Assembly (NCBI RefSeq): GCF_030272615.1
Contig: NC_081412.1
Location: 139,564,747-139,628,746 of the forward strand
Length of the DNA: 64,000 nt
Direction: 5' to 3'
Source of the DNA: Cryptomeria japonica
Taxonomy: Eukaryota > Streptophyta > Pinopsida > Cupressales > Cupressaceae
Shown in pieces: positions 11,146 through 21,279 of this stretch. Made by a program: the position numbers and the translations under genes. The notes beneath the pieces were generated by a model that saw only the letters and a program-made list of their open reading frames with translations, did not search any database and was not told where the DNA came from. Within the stretch, counting starts at the first letter, position 1; each line of letters starts with the position of its first letter.

Positions 11146-12711
11146 TCAAATAGAATTGTCTTTGCAAGTATTAATAATTCTTGCCTTCTTTTTCTTTGCT
11201 CTAACTTTGGCCTTTTCAGCTTGAATTCTCAATTTTCCGGAAACTTTCATTAACTGTTTAGGGGTCATCTTCTTGGTATCTATTACTAAGTCTTCGTCTT
11301 CTTCCTCCTCTTTTTCTTCTTTTTCTTCTTCAGCCTCTACCTGAGAGCTAGTTGAGATGGTGAGTTTAGATTTCTTCCTCTCACTTTCCTTTTCTAAATC
11401 TAACTTTCTTTTCATTGGAGGAGTGTATGTTTTCTTACTGCCTTCAGGTTGACTAGATGGGGAATCCTCTTTCTTCTTGTCATGTTCTGGTTCCTTGGTC
11501 TCCTCTGGACCAGTATCGGTTGTTTCTCTTTCCTTTTTTATATTTTATTTTCCTCTGTTTCCTTCTTCTCTTCTTCCTTCTTTTTTGCTTCCTTATTTTC
11601 TCCTTCATCAATAGATAGTATTGATGAATCTATCACCTTTGGGGTTTCTTCCTCTGCACCTTTTTCTGGCAAATGAGGTTCATTATCAGTAGGATTTTCT
11701 ATGGGAGTATTTATTGTCATTGGATTCCTTTGAGGTCTTTCCTCATAAGGGATCTCCTCAATTATGACTTCATCTTCTTTGGGATGCTTAGTTTGATCAG
11801 TTTCTTTTGTCGGTGTAACATCAATATAAATAGTTTCAACAATTAATTTTTGTTCAACCGGTGGCTTTGCATCCTTTGTCAGATTAGGAACATCTGACAC
11901 AACATTACCTATGATATCTTCAACTGTAAATACATCAAACTCATCGGTGGTGTCCTTGTCTTTTCTTTTTCCCTTTTCTTGAGCGGTTACATCTTGTCCT
12001 TGTTTTACTTCTTTTTCTATTTCCTCCCCAGCTTCCTTTTGTTGGCTCAAATTATTTTCCATGTGGCAACACCCTCATCATGCACACCTTTAATATCTCC
12101 TATGGCCACTCTCCCTGTTATGTTCCTTATTTTGAAATGTTTTATGCAAGCTTCGGCCACTACAGATGCTTGATCATAATCTAATTCATATTGCACTTCC
12201 ATGAGTTCCTTCATTCGGTGTTCCTTCTCAATTGCTAGGGCAGTTTTCCATCTCCCTTCAATGAGATTTTGTAGATCTGATGGAATAATTTCATGTAGTT
12301 CATTGGGAGTTCTGCAGAAATTATGTAAGTTTCAGATAAGTGCATCTTTAATTTTCTTTTGTCTTCCTCATTGCAGAGGGGATACTTTCTCCCAACACCA
12401 GCTAAACCTCCATACTCTTTGATCCCATGGACCAATTCATCAATAGTTGGAGCTACATTCCTACCACTTCTTCTGACTTCTTTTACTATAATATCAGATT
12501 GGGTGTCAGAGTTATCACCCTCTTTTTCATCCTTCTTGGGAATATTTTTGGTCTTTGTGTCAACTATCATTTCATTCCTTTTCTTTCTTACATATGTGAC
12601 TCCTATCGATCTACCTTTACCTTGGGAAGATGTAGGAGTATCTGAGTCCTTTTCTTTCATGTATGTTGTTGGTTTGCTAGATGCAGCACCGTTGGGTTTT
12701 GTCTTGGACAT
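11146..12711 (-). pseudogene. E1 ORF2, charged linker region
   Basis: Three consecutive minus-strand ORFs (12235-12711, 11538-12062, 11146-11415) in different frames carry the same kind of low-complexity charged protein. There are runs of Glu and Lys (for example EEEKEEKEEEEDED), Ser/Thr/Pro-rich stretches and basic KRK and KKKKA clusters that could act as nuclear signals. Residues of 12235-12711 include a more ordered part, SGRNVAPTIDELVHGIKEYG. They look like pieces of one ORF broken by frameshifts. Disordered, charged linkers of this kind are seen in accessory proteins of large plant LTR elements, but no specific function follows. Confidence 0.5.
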
Positions 12712-12817
12712 TTTCTTATTTTCTTTTGTTTGTTATCCATCTTTTCTTGATTTAGCTCCTATTTGTTCACTTGTACCAGTGGAAGTAGTGGCACCGGATG
12801 TTTCACCTCCATACTTC

Positions 12818-13513
12818 TTATCTAATGTGTCCGTCATTTTTCTTACTTTCTTTTTTATGATAGGCTCCTTGAGTTCCCTCTTTATTTTGGAGCTTGCCTC
12901 TTGATAAGTTCCAAATCTCATAACCCATAGCGGGTGCCCAGAAGGTTCTAGGTTGAACCGCTTGAATAATGCAACAATCAGTATCAACAAGAAAACAAAT
13001 GGCGTCCTTGAACTTTTGGACTATATTGGTTTGTATTCTCTCTCGCCAATGCATTCTAGTTTGGTAATCTTTAAAATAACCCCACATTGTCTCTCCAAAA
13101 TTATCACCTAAGTCTCTAATCATTTCACCTATCTGAACTGTGAGAGGTTTATCTGCAAAACACACTACATTGCCCTTACTAGGAAATAAATTTTGCAAAT
13201 AGAAGAAGATACATACCAGTATTGAACCATACTTGAATGATTGCCTTTTTTCCTTCTTGATTCGGCTCATGTTCACCAAGAATTGACTTCTTATCATCTC
13301 ACAAACGTCGTATGTTGCATCCTCCTTAATGATCTGGTACGATGCATGGATAGCACCGCTTGGCACACTGTTCATGTGGCTTGATTGATAAACCCTATAG
13401 GCTATCACTGCAAATCCAAACCTCACTTTTGCATCCTCAATGTGAGTGATTGTCATTGATCTTTTGTCAAATTGGGATTGAGTCAATCGAGTGACATCAC
13501 CAGATGATATTGT
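12818..13513 (-). pseudogene. E1 ORF2, central domain (left of the E2 insertion)
   Basis: Minus-strand reading begins at the E2 boundary and runs to 12818 without a stop. Motifs in order: SSGDVTRLTQSQFDKRSMTI, VPSGAIHASYQIIKEDATYD, then SRIKKEKRQSFKYGSILVCI and FADKPLTVQIGEMIRDLGDN. The pattern (a basic patch, then F-x-YGS followed by a hydrophobic helix) resembles the plant-specific putative transposon-protein domain seen in accessory ORFs of large retroelements. That assignment is by general resemblance only. The frame continues on the far side of E2 at 20363, which shows that E2 interrupted this ORF. Confidence 0.6.
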
Positions 13514-14502
13514 TGTTGGCCATTTGGTGGAATTGATTATGTGTTGCATTGATGTTTTGTCATTGATGTCAACACTAGTTGTTTGTATGCTTTACCGACA
13601 CCCTTCTAGTCCCAGTAGTTTGAGTGGTTGACGGAGTTTCAGGATGTTGTTGGTGATCATGTTCGAGATTTGGTGTTTGGAGATCATTGCTGAAGCATGT
13701 GGACCTATACTTGGTCCTGGTTGATCTAGGTTATGGACCAGCATTAATGTAACGTGTGGATAGGACCTATTGATGTATTTTCAGGATGTCTTATGTGTTG
13801 ATATTATTTGTTTGGTATAAGGCCGACGTGGTTTGTAATTATGTAATTGCTTTATTGTCACGTGGCCGACTTGATTGTTTATGGTTGACGGTTTCTATAA
13901 ATAAGATGTAAGATCTCATTGTAGATCATCATGGTTAATGTAAGAGGTCATGGTCAAGGAATGTAATGTACAAATAATGTGATATCCTTCAGGTAGTGGA
14001 GTTGGTCGATCATTGGAGATCGAATTGGATTTATGTAAGAGGATTTAGTCCTCTGGTATTGAGCTTAACCGGAACTATACTCAGGCATAGGAGATGCTAT
14101 CTTTTGTAGTTCAACACTTCTCTAGATTGTAGTCTAGATTTATATGTAGTCAGTGAGGCTCCTTTTGTGATGAGTAGTGTGCTCTAGGTTGTTTGCCTTC
14201 CTGCAAGTGTAGGCCCCTTCATTGTAATTCACATACTTACTACAGAAGTATTATCTAACTATGGGTAGGCTTCCCACCGTTGTTTTTCCCTTTATTGGGT
14301 TTTCCACATACAATTCTTGGTATTGTGTGGATGGATTTTATTCTGTGATTATTGCTTATGCTTAATTGATTAGCTGCTATTCCAGTATTATTGCTTTTGG
14401 TTTTGGTATTAAAGTTTAAATTGCTAATGCTTCCGGTAATCTATGACAACTGATTCACACCCCCCCTCTCATTTGTCTTCTGGTTATCTGAACTATCTAA
14501 CA
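13514..14502 (+). repeat. E2 5' LTR (with 236-bp deletion)
   Basis: Starts TGTTGGCCATTTGG and ends CTATCTAACA. It is 989 bp against 1225 bp for the 3' LTR, because the segment equivalent to about 19250-19490 is missing between GTTTGAGTGGTTGA and CGGAGTTTC. A TATA box TATAAATA sits at 13896-13903. A C-rich tract precedes the 3' end. Outside the deletion the two LTRs are roughly 92% identical over 345 bp compared by eye. Confidence 0.93.
13896..13903 (+). promoter_or_regulatory. TATA box of E2 5' LTR
   Basis: TATAAATA within TTTCTATAAATAAGATG, conserved at the matching place in the other LTR (19753-19760). Expected to drive the genomic transcript of E2. Confidence 0.6.
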
Positions 14503-14520
14503 ATTGGTATCCAATCTTTG
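14503..14520 (+). promoter_or_regulatory. E2 primer binding site
   Basis: ATTGGTATCCAATC directly follows the 5' LTR. TGGTATC matches the 3' end complement of initiator-Met tRNA, the usual primer of plant copia elements; the following bases have diverged from CAGAGC. Confidence 0.7.
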
Positions 14521-14564
14521 GTCCTCTTTGCAGAAAGCTTAACCACTTGAGGAAGATCCGGATT

Positions 14565-15516
14565 ATGGTGACTAACAATTCAAGTTCATCCAGTTCTTCT
14601 GGAGCTAGCTTTTGAAGGGAGATATCGAGGCTTGAAGGAACAAACTATACAATATGGAAGATTCAAATGGAGACTCATCTAAGATGTCTTGGCAAGGAGA
14701 TTTGGGAGATCACACAGAATGGTGTCACACCCTATAATTCAGGATATGAAAATCCTCCTCTGGAAAACCTGGGCAAGGAGCTTGAGAATGATTGTAGAGA
14801 AAGAGAAGCCCTCTTGTGTGGATTTTTTGATCAGCAAATAATGGGATTAACAAACAAATCATTTGGAAAGGCTATATGGGATAAGTTGTAGACTCTTAAT
14901 GAAGGTGACCCTATATATTGCTAAACCTTATGGTTACCGGGTGAGATATGAAAACCTGAAGATGGAAGAAGATGAAAGGATTACTGCATTCATAGAAAGG
15001 GTAAATGAGATTGTTATGGGATTTCAATGTTGTGGTGGAACTCTGAGTGAAGATGAAATTGTTTCTAAAGTTCTGAGAGCCCTACCACCTGCTTACAAAA
15101 TGAAAGCTACTGCTATTAATGAGTTAAGAACAATGGCTAATACATCTGTCAACTGAGATACTTTGGTTGGGAAACTATCTGCTTTTGAGCTTGAGGAATT
15201 TGGACCTTCTGGAGCTGTGAAGACTGAACCTGCTTTTCATGCATCTACATCTACAACCGGAAAGCAAGATTGGAAAGCTTTATATGCAAAAGAATTAGAA
15301 GATATGAAGAGAGAAGATGATGAGTTTGAGCAACTTGAAGCACTATTTGCTAGAAGAGTACCGAAAAGACCGGTAGGAAGTAAGTATGAAGGAAAAGTGC
15401 CTTTTAAATGTTTTGCATGTAATAAAATTGGTCATTTTGCATCTAGATGTCCTAAAAGAAATTCAAGATTTGAAGAAAGAGTTAAAATATCATTTAAGCC
15501 TAACCGTGGATATTAG
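14565..15516 (+). pseudogene. E2 gag (decayed)
   Basis: ATG at 14565 begins a Ser-rich leader, then a TGA at 14613-14615. The retrotransposon gag region follows (LEGTNYTIWKIQME, then FGKAIWDKL). A frameshift near 14889 moves the reading to frame 1 (ITAFIERVNEIVMGFQCCGG, VLRALPPAYK). A TGA at 15154 interrupts it again. The C-terminal part holds one intact CCHC zinc knuckle, CFACNKIGHFASRC, which binds the packaged RNA. A TAG follows at 15514. The product would form the virus-like particle shell. Gag and pol appear to have been one reading frame, as is usual for plant copia. Confidence 0.9.
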
Positions 15517-15993
15517 AACAAGTATAGATTCAAGAAATATAGAGACCAATCATGCTACATAGCGAATGAGGAAGGCATTACTGATTCAGATGATGAGCCG
15601 AGAAAAGACTTTGCTAGTGGATCTGACAATGGAAAGGAATGGGTATTCTTGGCTATCAAGGAAGATGATCCAGCACTAGAAGAGAATGTACCTGAGGAGA
15701 AGGCACTTGCTGCTAAAATTGATGACAAGGATGAATGGGTAATTGACAGTGGTTGTTCACATCATATGACTGGAGATAAAGGGAAGTTTTTGTCTTTGCA
15801 ATAATTTGATGGTGGACTAGTTAGATTTGGAGATGACAAGGCATGTATGATTAAAGGAAAAGGAACTATATCATTGAATGGTAAGAACAATACTGACAAT
15901 GTTTATTATGTTGAAGTTTTGAAGCATAATCTTTTGAGCGTAGGACAATTGGTACATAAGGGCTTTCAATTATAGTTTAAGGATGGAAAATGC
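15517..15993 (+). pseudogene. E2 protease region
   Basis: Continues in the gag frame. WVIDSGCSHHMTGD (about 15739-15780) is the aspartic protease active site of copia polyproteins, with the catalytic D-S-G intact. Downstream, DNVYYVEVLKHNLLSVGQL is the conserved end of the domain. TAA at about 15802 and TAG at about 15973 interrupt it. The protease would process the polyprotein inside the particle. Confidence 0.88.
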
Positions 15994-16014
15994 ACAATCA
16001 TTAACAGATCTGGC

Positions 16015-16941
16015 TTGGAGATTGCAATCGGTACACAGACAAAAGGTAACATATTTCATTTGAACTCCAGTGAGAAGACATGTTTGATTACACAGATTGA
16101 TGAGAGTTGGTTATGGCATAAAAAGTTGTGTCCTACGAATTTTGATTGTGTTGTGAAGATCAATTCAACTAAGGCTGTTAGAGATATACCTAAGATTATG
16201 AAGCCCTATAATCCAGTATGTAAAGAATGTCAAATGGGTAAACAGGTCAGAACCTCTTTTAGGAGTATACAAGATAAATCAAATGATGTTCTTGATGTTA
16301 TTCATACTGATTTGTGTGGCCCTGCTAGAGATAAAAGTTTTCATGGTGATAGATATTTCATGCTAATCATTGATGATTATTCTACAATGATGTGGGTTAC
16401 TTTTTTTAGAGAGAAATCTGAAGCATTTGAAAAGTTTAAAATCTTTAAGGCTAAGGTGGAAACTAAGACAGGATTGAAGATTAAATGTTTTAGATCAGAT
16501 CATGGTGGAGAATTCATATCCGGTGAATTTAATAACTTTTGTGACAAGCATGGTATAAGAAGACAATTTTTTGCTCCCCAAACACCTCAGCAGAATGGAG
16601 TTATGGAAAGGAAAAATAGAACTATCTTGGATGCTACTAGAATAATGATGATGGAAGCGAATCTACCTCATATCTACTGGAGAGAAGCAGTGAGTACATC
16701 GGTTTATACATTCAACAGAGTACATATCAAAGGAGAAATTGGTAAGAAACCTTATGAATTATGGTTTGGCAATACACCTACAGTTAAGTATTTCAGAATT
16801 TTTGGTAGTAAATGTTATATCAGCAGAGATGATACCATTGGGAAATTTGATCCTAGAAGTGATGAAAGCATATTTATTGGTTATTCTAATGAAAGCAAAG
16901 CATATAGATGTTATAACAAGAGATTGCAGAGAATTGTGTAG
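16015..16941 (+). pseudogene. E2 integrase (gag-pre-integrase plus rve core)
   Basis: 308 codons remain open. The zinc-binding part reads SWLWHKKLCPTNFDCV and later CKECQMGK. Relatives have a His where this copy has Pro after LC, so one HHCC ligand is lost. The catalytic core shows HTDLCGP, DDYSTMMWVTF, the second Asp in FRSDHGGEF, and the Glu in NGVMERKNRT, so the DDE triad is present. The GKKPYELWFG and GSKCYI motifs typical of copia follow. Stop TAG at 16939. The enzyme would insert the cDNA into the chromosome. Confidence 0.93.
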
Positions 16942-17301
16942 AGTGCTAATGTCAAAGTAGATGAGCTAAACAAAAGTCAAATCAGAGTTTATGAGAAGGA
17001 ACTGATAGTGGAAATGATTATATCTGAACCAGTAGCACCTTTACCAGAATAGAGAGTTGAACCAGTTACTCTGGAAACATCAGAGAATTCTATAGTAACT
17101 AAAGAACAAGGAAGAGGAACAGAGAGTCAGAAGACTCCTATGTATGTGAGACTGAATCATTCTGAAGATCAAATCATTGGGGATAAGAGAAATGCAGTGA
17201 TGACAAGAAGAAGACTGGCAACTAATGAGGTATGTTTAATTTCACAAGTTGAATCGGTATCAATAATTGAGGCATGTAAAGATGAATTTTGATTAAAAGC
17301 T

Positions 17302-17990
17302 ATGGAAGAAGAATTAGATCAGATTAGAAAAATAACACATGGACTTTGGTTCCTCGACCTAAAAATAAAAAATGTTATTAGAACTAAATGGGTTTTTAGG
17401 AATAAGTTGAATGAGGATGATCAAGTTATAAGGAATAAGGCTAGATTGGTTTTTAAAGGATATTCTCAAAAGGAAGGAATTGATTATGGAGAGACTTTTG
17501 CACCGGTAGCTAGGATTAAAGTTGTAAGATTATTTCTTGCCTATGATGCTTATAAAAACTACAAGGTTTATCAGATGGATGTTAAATGTGCATTTCTAAA
17601 TGGGGATCTTGATGAGGAAGTTTATATTGAGAAAACTGATGGTTTTTTACTATCAGATGATACAGATATGATTTGCAAGTTAAGGAAAGCTTTATATGGA
17701 TTGAAACAAGCACCTAGAGCTTGGTATGCAAGGTTGGATAAATATCTTTTGAAGCTTGACTTTACTAAGGGCAGTGCTGACAGTAATTTATATTATAAAA
17801 TCACTGATGATGATATACTGATTATTGAAGTATTTTTTGATGACATTATTTTTGGAGGTGAAGACAAATTGTGCATAGAATTTTCTAAGAATATGGAGAA
17901 ATAATTTGAGATGTCTATGATTGGTGAGATGAAATTTTTCTTAGGTTTGCAGATTACTCAGATTGACAAAGGCATTTTATTTGTCAAACT
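17302..17990 (+). pseudogene. E2 reverse transcriptase
   Basis: RVT_2 type. Motifs in order: [84 protein letters not shown]. The catalytic box is FFDDIIFGG; most copias have YVDD, so Tyr has become Phe while both Asp are kept. A TAA at 17902 and a frameshift near 17990 break the end. The stretch 16942-17301 upstream is the variable IN-RT linker with stops at about 17050 and 17291. Confidence 0.94.
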
Positions 17991-18008
17991 AAATATGCTA
18001 AGGAATTT

Positions 18009-18781
18009 TTGAAGAAATTTGGTATGGGAGATTCTAAACCGGTAAGTACACCCATGGTTACAAGTGAGAAATTGACAAGAAAAGATGTTTCTACACTGGT
18101 AAATCCTACAAGATACAAATCTATGATTGGAGGTCTGCTTTATTTGAATCAGACTAGGCCTGACATTATGAATGTTGTTTGTATTGTTTCAAGATTTCAG
18201 AGTGATCCTAGAGAAAATCATGAAATGGCAGTGAAAAGGATTTTTAGATACTTGCAAGATACATCAGAATATGGCTTATGATATCCTAAGGATGATAACT
18301 TTACTTTATGTGCTTATACAGATGTTGATTGGGCTGGAGATGTTGATGACCGGAAAAGTACTTCCTGTGGAGCTTTCTTTCTTGGAAAGAAGTTGGTTTC
18401 ATGGATCAACAAGAAACAGTCATGTACTTCTTTATCTAATGTTGAAGCTGAGTATGTTGTTGCTACTAACTGTACACAATTTTTATGGATGAAGCAAATG
18501 TTGAAGGATATAAAGGTGGATTATGATGCACTAGTAGTTATTCACTGTGATAACTCTGCTGCTATTGATATATCAAAGAATCCGGTATTTCATTTTAAGA
18601 CAAATATCATATCTATCAAGTATAACTTTTTGAAGGAGAAGGTGGAAGCAAATTAAGTTAGATTGGTTTATGTGAGCACTAAAGAACAGATTGCAAATAT
18701 TTTCACTAAACCTTTATCCAAAGAATCATTTGAGTACTTGAGAGACAGATTGGGGGTTTTTGCCCCTCTGGTAGAGACTTG
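18009..18781 (+). pseudogene. E2 RT connection and RNase H
   Basis: Begins GDSKPVSTPM and LLYLNQTRPDIMNVVCIVSR, the standard end of the copia RT. RNase H follows: CAYTDVDWAGDVDDRKSTSC, SLSNVEAEYVVAT and CDNSAAIDISKNPVFHFKT. Stops lie at 18279-18281 (TGA) and 18654-18656 (TAA). The frame ends at a TGA about 18779 after KEQIANIFTKPLS, the normal polyprotein C-terminus. The enzyme would remove genomic RNA during cDNA synthesis. Confidence 0.92.
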
Positions 18782-19121
18782 ATTGATGTGGTTTGGCATC
18801 AATCCGACATACATTATCAGAGATACTATTCATTCTGGCATTGATGTGGGATGCTACTACTCAGGGGGAGTAGTCACCTTTGAGATTCAAAGGCTTATGT
18901 TTTTGCTTTGATATTTTTGTCAGATTTCTGGCATTGATGTCAAAGGGGGAGAGATAGTGATGTGAAAAAGTAAATGTCAAAGGAAGAGATATTATTCACA
19001 AGGGGAGAAATATTGATATTCAGAGCTATATGCAGGTGATTGTTGGTTGTCTTCCACAAGGGGAGACTTGTTTGGCATTTCTTGGTACTTAGATGTTTTT
19101 CACCACTAGTGTTGCCATCAA
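18782..19121 (+). other. E2 3' untranslated region with repeated purine tracts
   Basis: Contains several polypurine tracts resembling the true PPT: CAGGGGGAG (18862), CAAAGGGGGAGAGATAG (18941), AAGGAAGAGA (18979), AAGGGGAGAAA (19000) and AAGGGGAGA (19059). No coding. Confidence 0.7.
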
Positions 19122-19137
19122 TGCCAAAGGGGGAGAT
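19122..19137 (+). promoter_or_regulatory. E2 polypurine tract
   Basis: GCCAAAGGGGGAGAT immediately before the 3' LTR; primer for plus-strand synthesis. Confidence 0.9.
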
Positions 19138-20362
19138 TGTTGGCCATTTGGTTGGAATTGATTATGTGTTGCATTGATGTTTTGTCATTGATGTCAACAC
19201 TAGCTGTTTGGATGCTTTACCGACACCCTTTTGGTCACGGTAGGTTGAGTGGTCTCTAGTTAACTTGGATTCGGCATGATCCGGTAGACTCCGTTATAAT
19301 CTCGTGATGGAATTGGCTTGTTCATGATACTTATACTCTTATTTGGTCAGTTGGTTTTGGTCTGGTAATTGGATGATATCTTGCTTGCTTAGAAGATTGG
19401 TTTCTAGTTCCAGTGAGGGTTTCACCGGCAGAGCTTTTTGGTGGAGATCTTTGATGAATTGCATAAGTGGTGTTGGTGCATCTTCTGATGGAGTTTCTGG
19501 ATGTTGTTGGTGATCATGTTCGAGACTTGGCATTTAGAGATCATTGCTAAAGTGTGTGGACCTATACTTGGTCCCGGTTGATATAGGTTATGGACTGTCA
19601 TTAATGTAATGTGTGGATAGGACCTATTGATGTATTTCTGGGATGTCTTATGTGTTGATATTATTTGTTTGGTCTAAGGTCGACGTGGTTTGTAATTATG
19701 TAATTGGTTTATTGTCTTGTGGCCGACCTGATTGTTTATGGTCGAGGGTTTCTATAAATAAGATGTAAGATCTCATTGTAGATCATCATGGTTAATGTAA
19801 GAGGTCATGGTCAAGGAATGTAATGTGCTAATAATGTAATATCATTCAAGTAGAGGAGTTGGTCGATCATTGGAGATCAAATTGGGTTTATGTAAGAGGA
19901 TTTAGTCTTCCAGTATTAAGCTTAACCGAAACTATACTCAAGCATAGGAGATGCTATCTTTTGCAGTTCAACACTTCTCTAGATTGTAGTCTAGATTTAT
20001 ATGTAGTCAGTGAGGCTCCTTTTGTGATGAGCAGTGTGCTCTAGGTTGTTGGCCTTCCTGCAAGTGTAAGCCCCTTCATTGTAATTCACATACTTACTGC
20101 AAAAGTATTATCTGACTGTGGGTAGGCTTCCCACCGTGGTTTTTCCCTTCATCGATTTTTCCACGTACAATTCTTGGTGTTGTGTGGATGACTTTTATTC
20201 TGTGATTATTGCTTATGCTTAATTGATTAACTGCTATTTCGGTATTATTGTTTTGGGTTTCGATATTAACGTTTAAATTTCTAATGCTTCCGGTAATCTA
20301 TGACAACTAATTCACCCCCCCCCCCCTTTCAGTTGTCTTTCAGTTATTTGAACTATCTAACA
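19138..20362 (+). repeat. E2 3' LTR (full length)
   Basis: TGTTGGCCATTTGG to CTATCTAACA, 1225 bp. TATA box at 19753-19760. It keeps the 236-bp segment missing from the 5' LTR. A run of ten C lies near 20316. Confidence 0.93.
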
Positions 20363-20814
20363 GTTGTCCTTAGGGTTAGTGCTTCACCTGTTGCGTTGAA
20401 CCCTGTTACTCTTTTGATCACCTCCTTTGTGATTTTGATTGGTGCTTCATTTCCCAACCATAGAAACTGGTCATGCACTCTACTTAGCACATACATGATC
20501 CAATCGACATGGAATTACTTAGGAATATCAACACCATACGACAAACCCTTGGTCTTCAGATGAATATGTTATGTCTTCAACAAATCATTGTCACATAACC
20601 TTTTGAATTCATCTTGAATGAATTTGACTCCAAGTTCTTCAATCTTACAGTGGATGAAAGAACAGATATCTTCAACCAGTAACACATCAGAGGGCACAGA
20701 TGATAGGGCACCAGTCATATCGATCTCTTTGGCATTCATAAGATGCAGCTTGAACTCAGGTTGTGGTTCCTTAACTACCTCAACCAACATAGGAGTCAAC
20801 ACAGAAGCTACCAT
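20363..20814 (-). pseudogene. E1 ORF2, N-terminal region (right of the E2 insertion)
   Basis: An ATG at 20814 (minus) opens 81 codons. A TAA follows, and the same frame then continues with coherent protein (LKTKGLSYGVDIPK, stop, FHVDWIMYVLSRVHDQFLWL, ITKEVIKRVTGFNATGEAL) up to the E2 boundary at 20363. Two in-frame stops mark decay. The frame is in phase with 13508 on the other side of E2, allowing for the duplicated target bases. The ITKEVIKRVTG-x-GE pattern is reminiscent of accessory-ORF domains in large plant retroelements, including the E6 ORF at about 50.4 kb. Confidence 0.65.
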
Positions 20815-21279
20815 GATGAATTAGAATATAATTCACAGATTGACTTCTTCTACTGTTTCTGCTAGGGTTTTGATCACCAAAACTTCACCGCTTGATCTCC
20901 AAACTAACTATGCATGTAATGCACTTAACAGATTTAGAAAGCCTTTGATTGCACTAGGAGCTCACGAATACACAAATGAAAGTAAGGTAAACAAAATGAG
21001 CTTTCATTTCCTTATTTATTTGTTAAATTGTTCAGTGTGCTTTTACAACGGTTAAGTTGTACGACCTCAAACGATAATATTTTATAATTTACCGATGTTA
21101 CTTCCCTACCGGTAACAATACAACCTTTAACACCTATACTCTTAATAATTCACCGATGAAGAATTACAAACAATATGCCAACTTTTTTGCATCTAAATAA
21201 GAGTTACCTCACTTTTGTTTTGGGGAATCAACCATGATTCCTTTTTGTTTTAAAAGGCTCCCCTTGAGCATCGGTATGC
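20815..21279. other. E1 spacer between the two coding regions
   Basis: AT-rich, no ORF of note on the minus strand. Contains scattered ACCGATG/ACCGGTAA words also seen in the E1 LTR. Confidence 0.5.

Larger units (their letters stand above)
13514..20362 (+). mobile_element. E2: Ty1/copia retrotransposon nested in E1
   Basis: LTRs at 13514-14502 and 19138-20362 flank a gag-PR-IN-RT-RNase H interior in copia order. The primer site is 14503 onward and the polypurine tract is 19122-19137. Flanking 5-mers are ATTGT (13509-13513) and GTTGT (20363-20367), a target duplication with one change. The element lies in the opposite orientation to its host E1 and splits E1's second ORF in frame. At least ten in-frame stops and two or more frameshifts make it inactive. 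Confidence 0.95.

Noticed and set aside
12359..12904. 181-codon plus-strand ORF inside E1
   Set aside because: Antisense shadow of the charged minus-strand ORF2.
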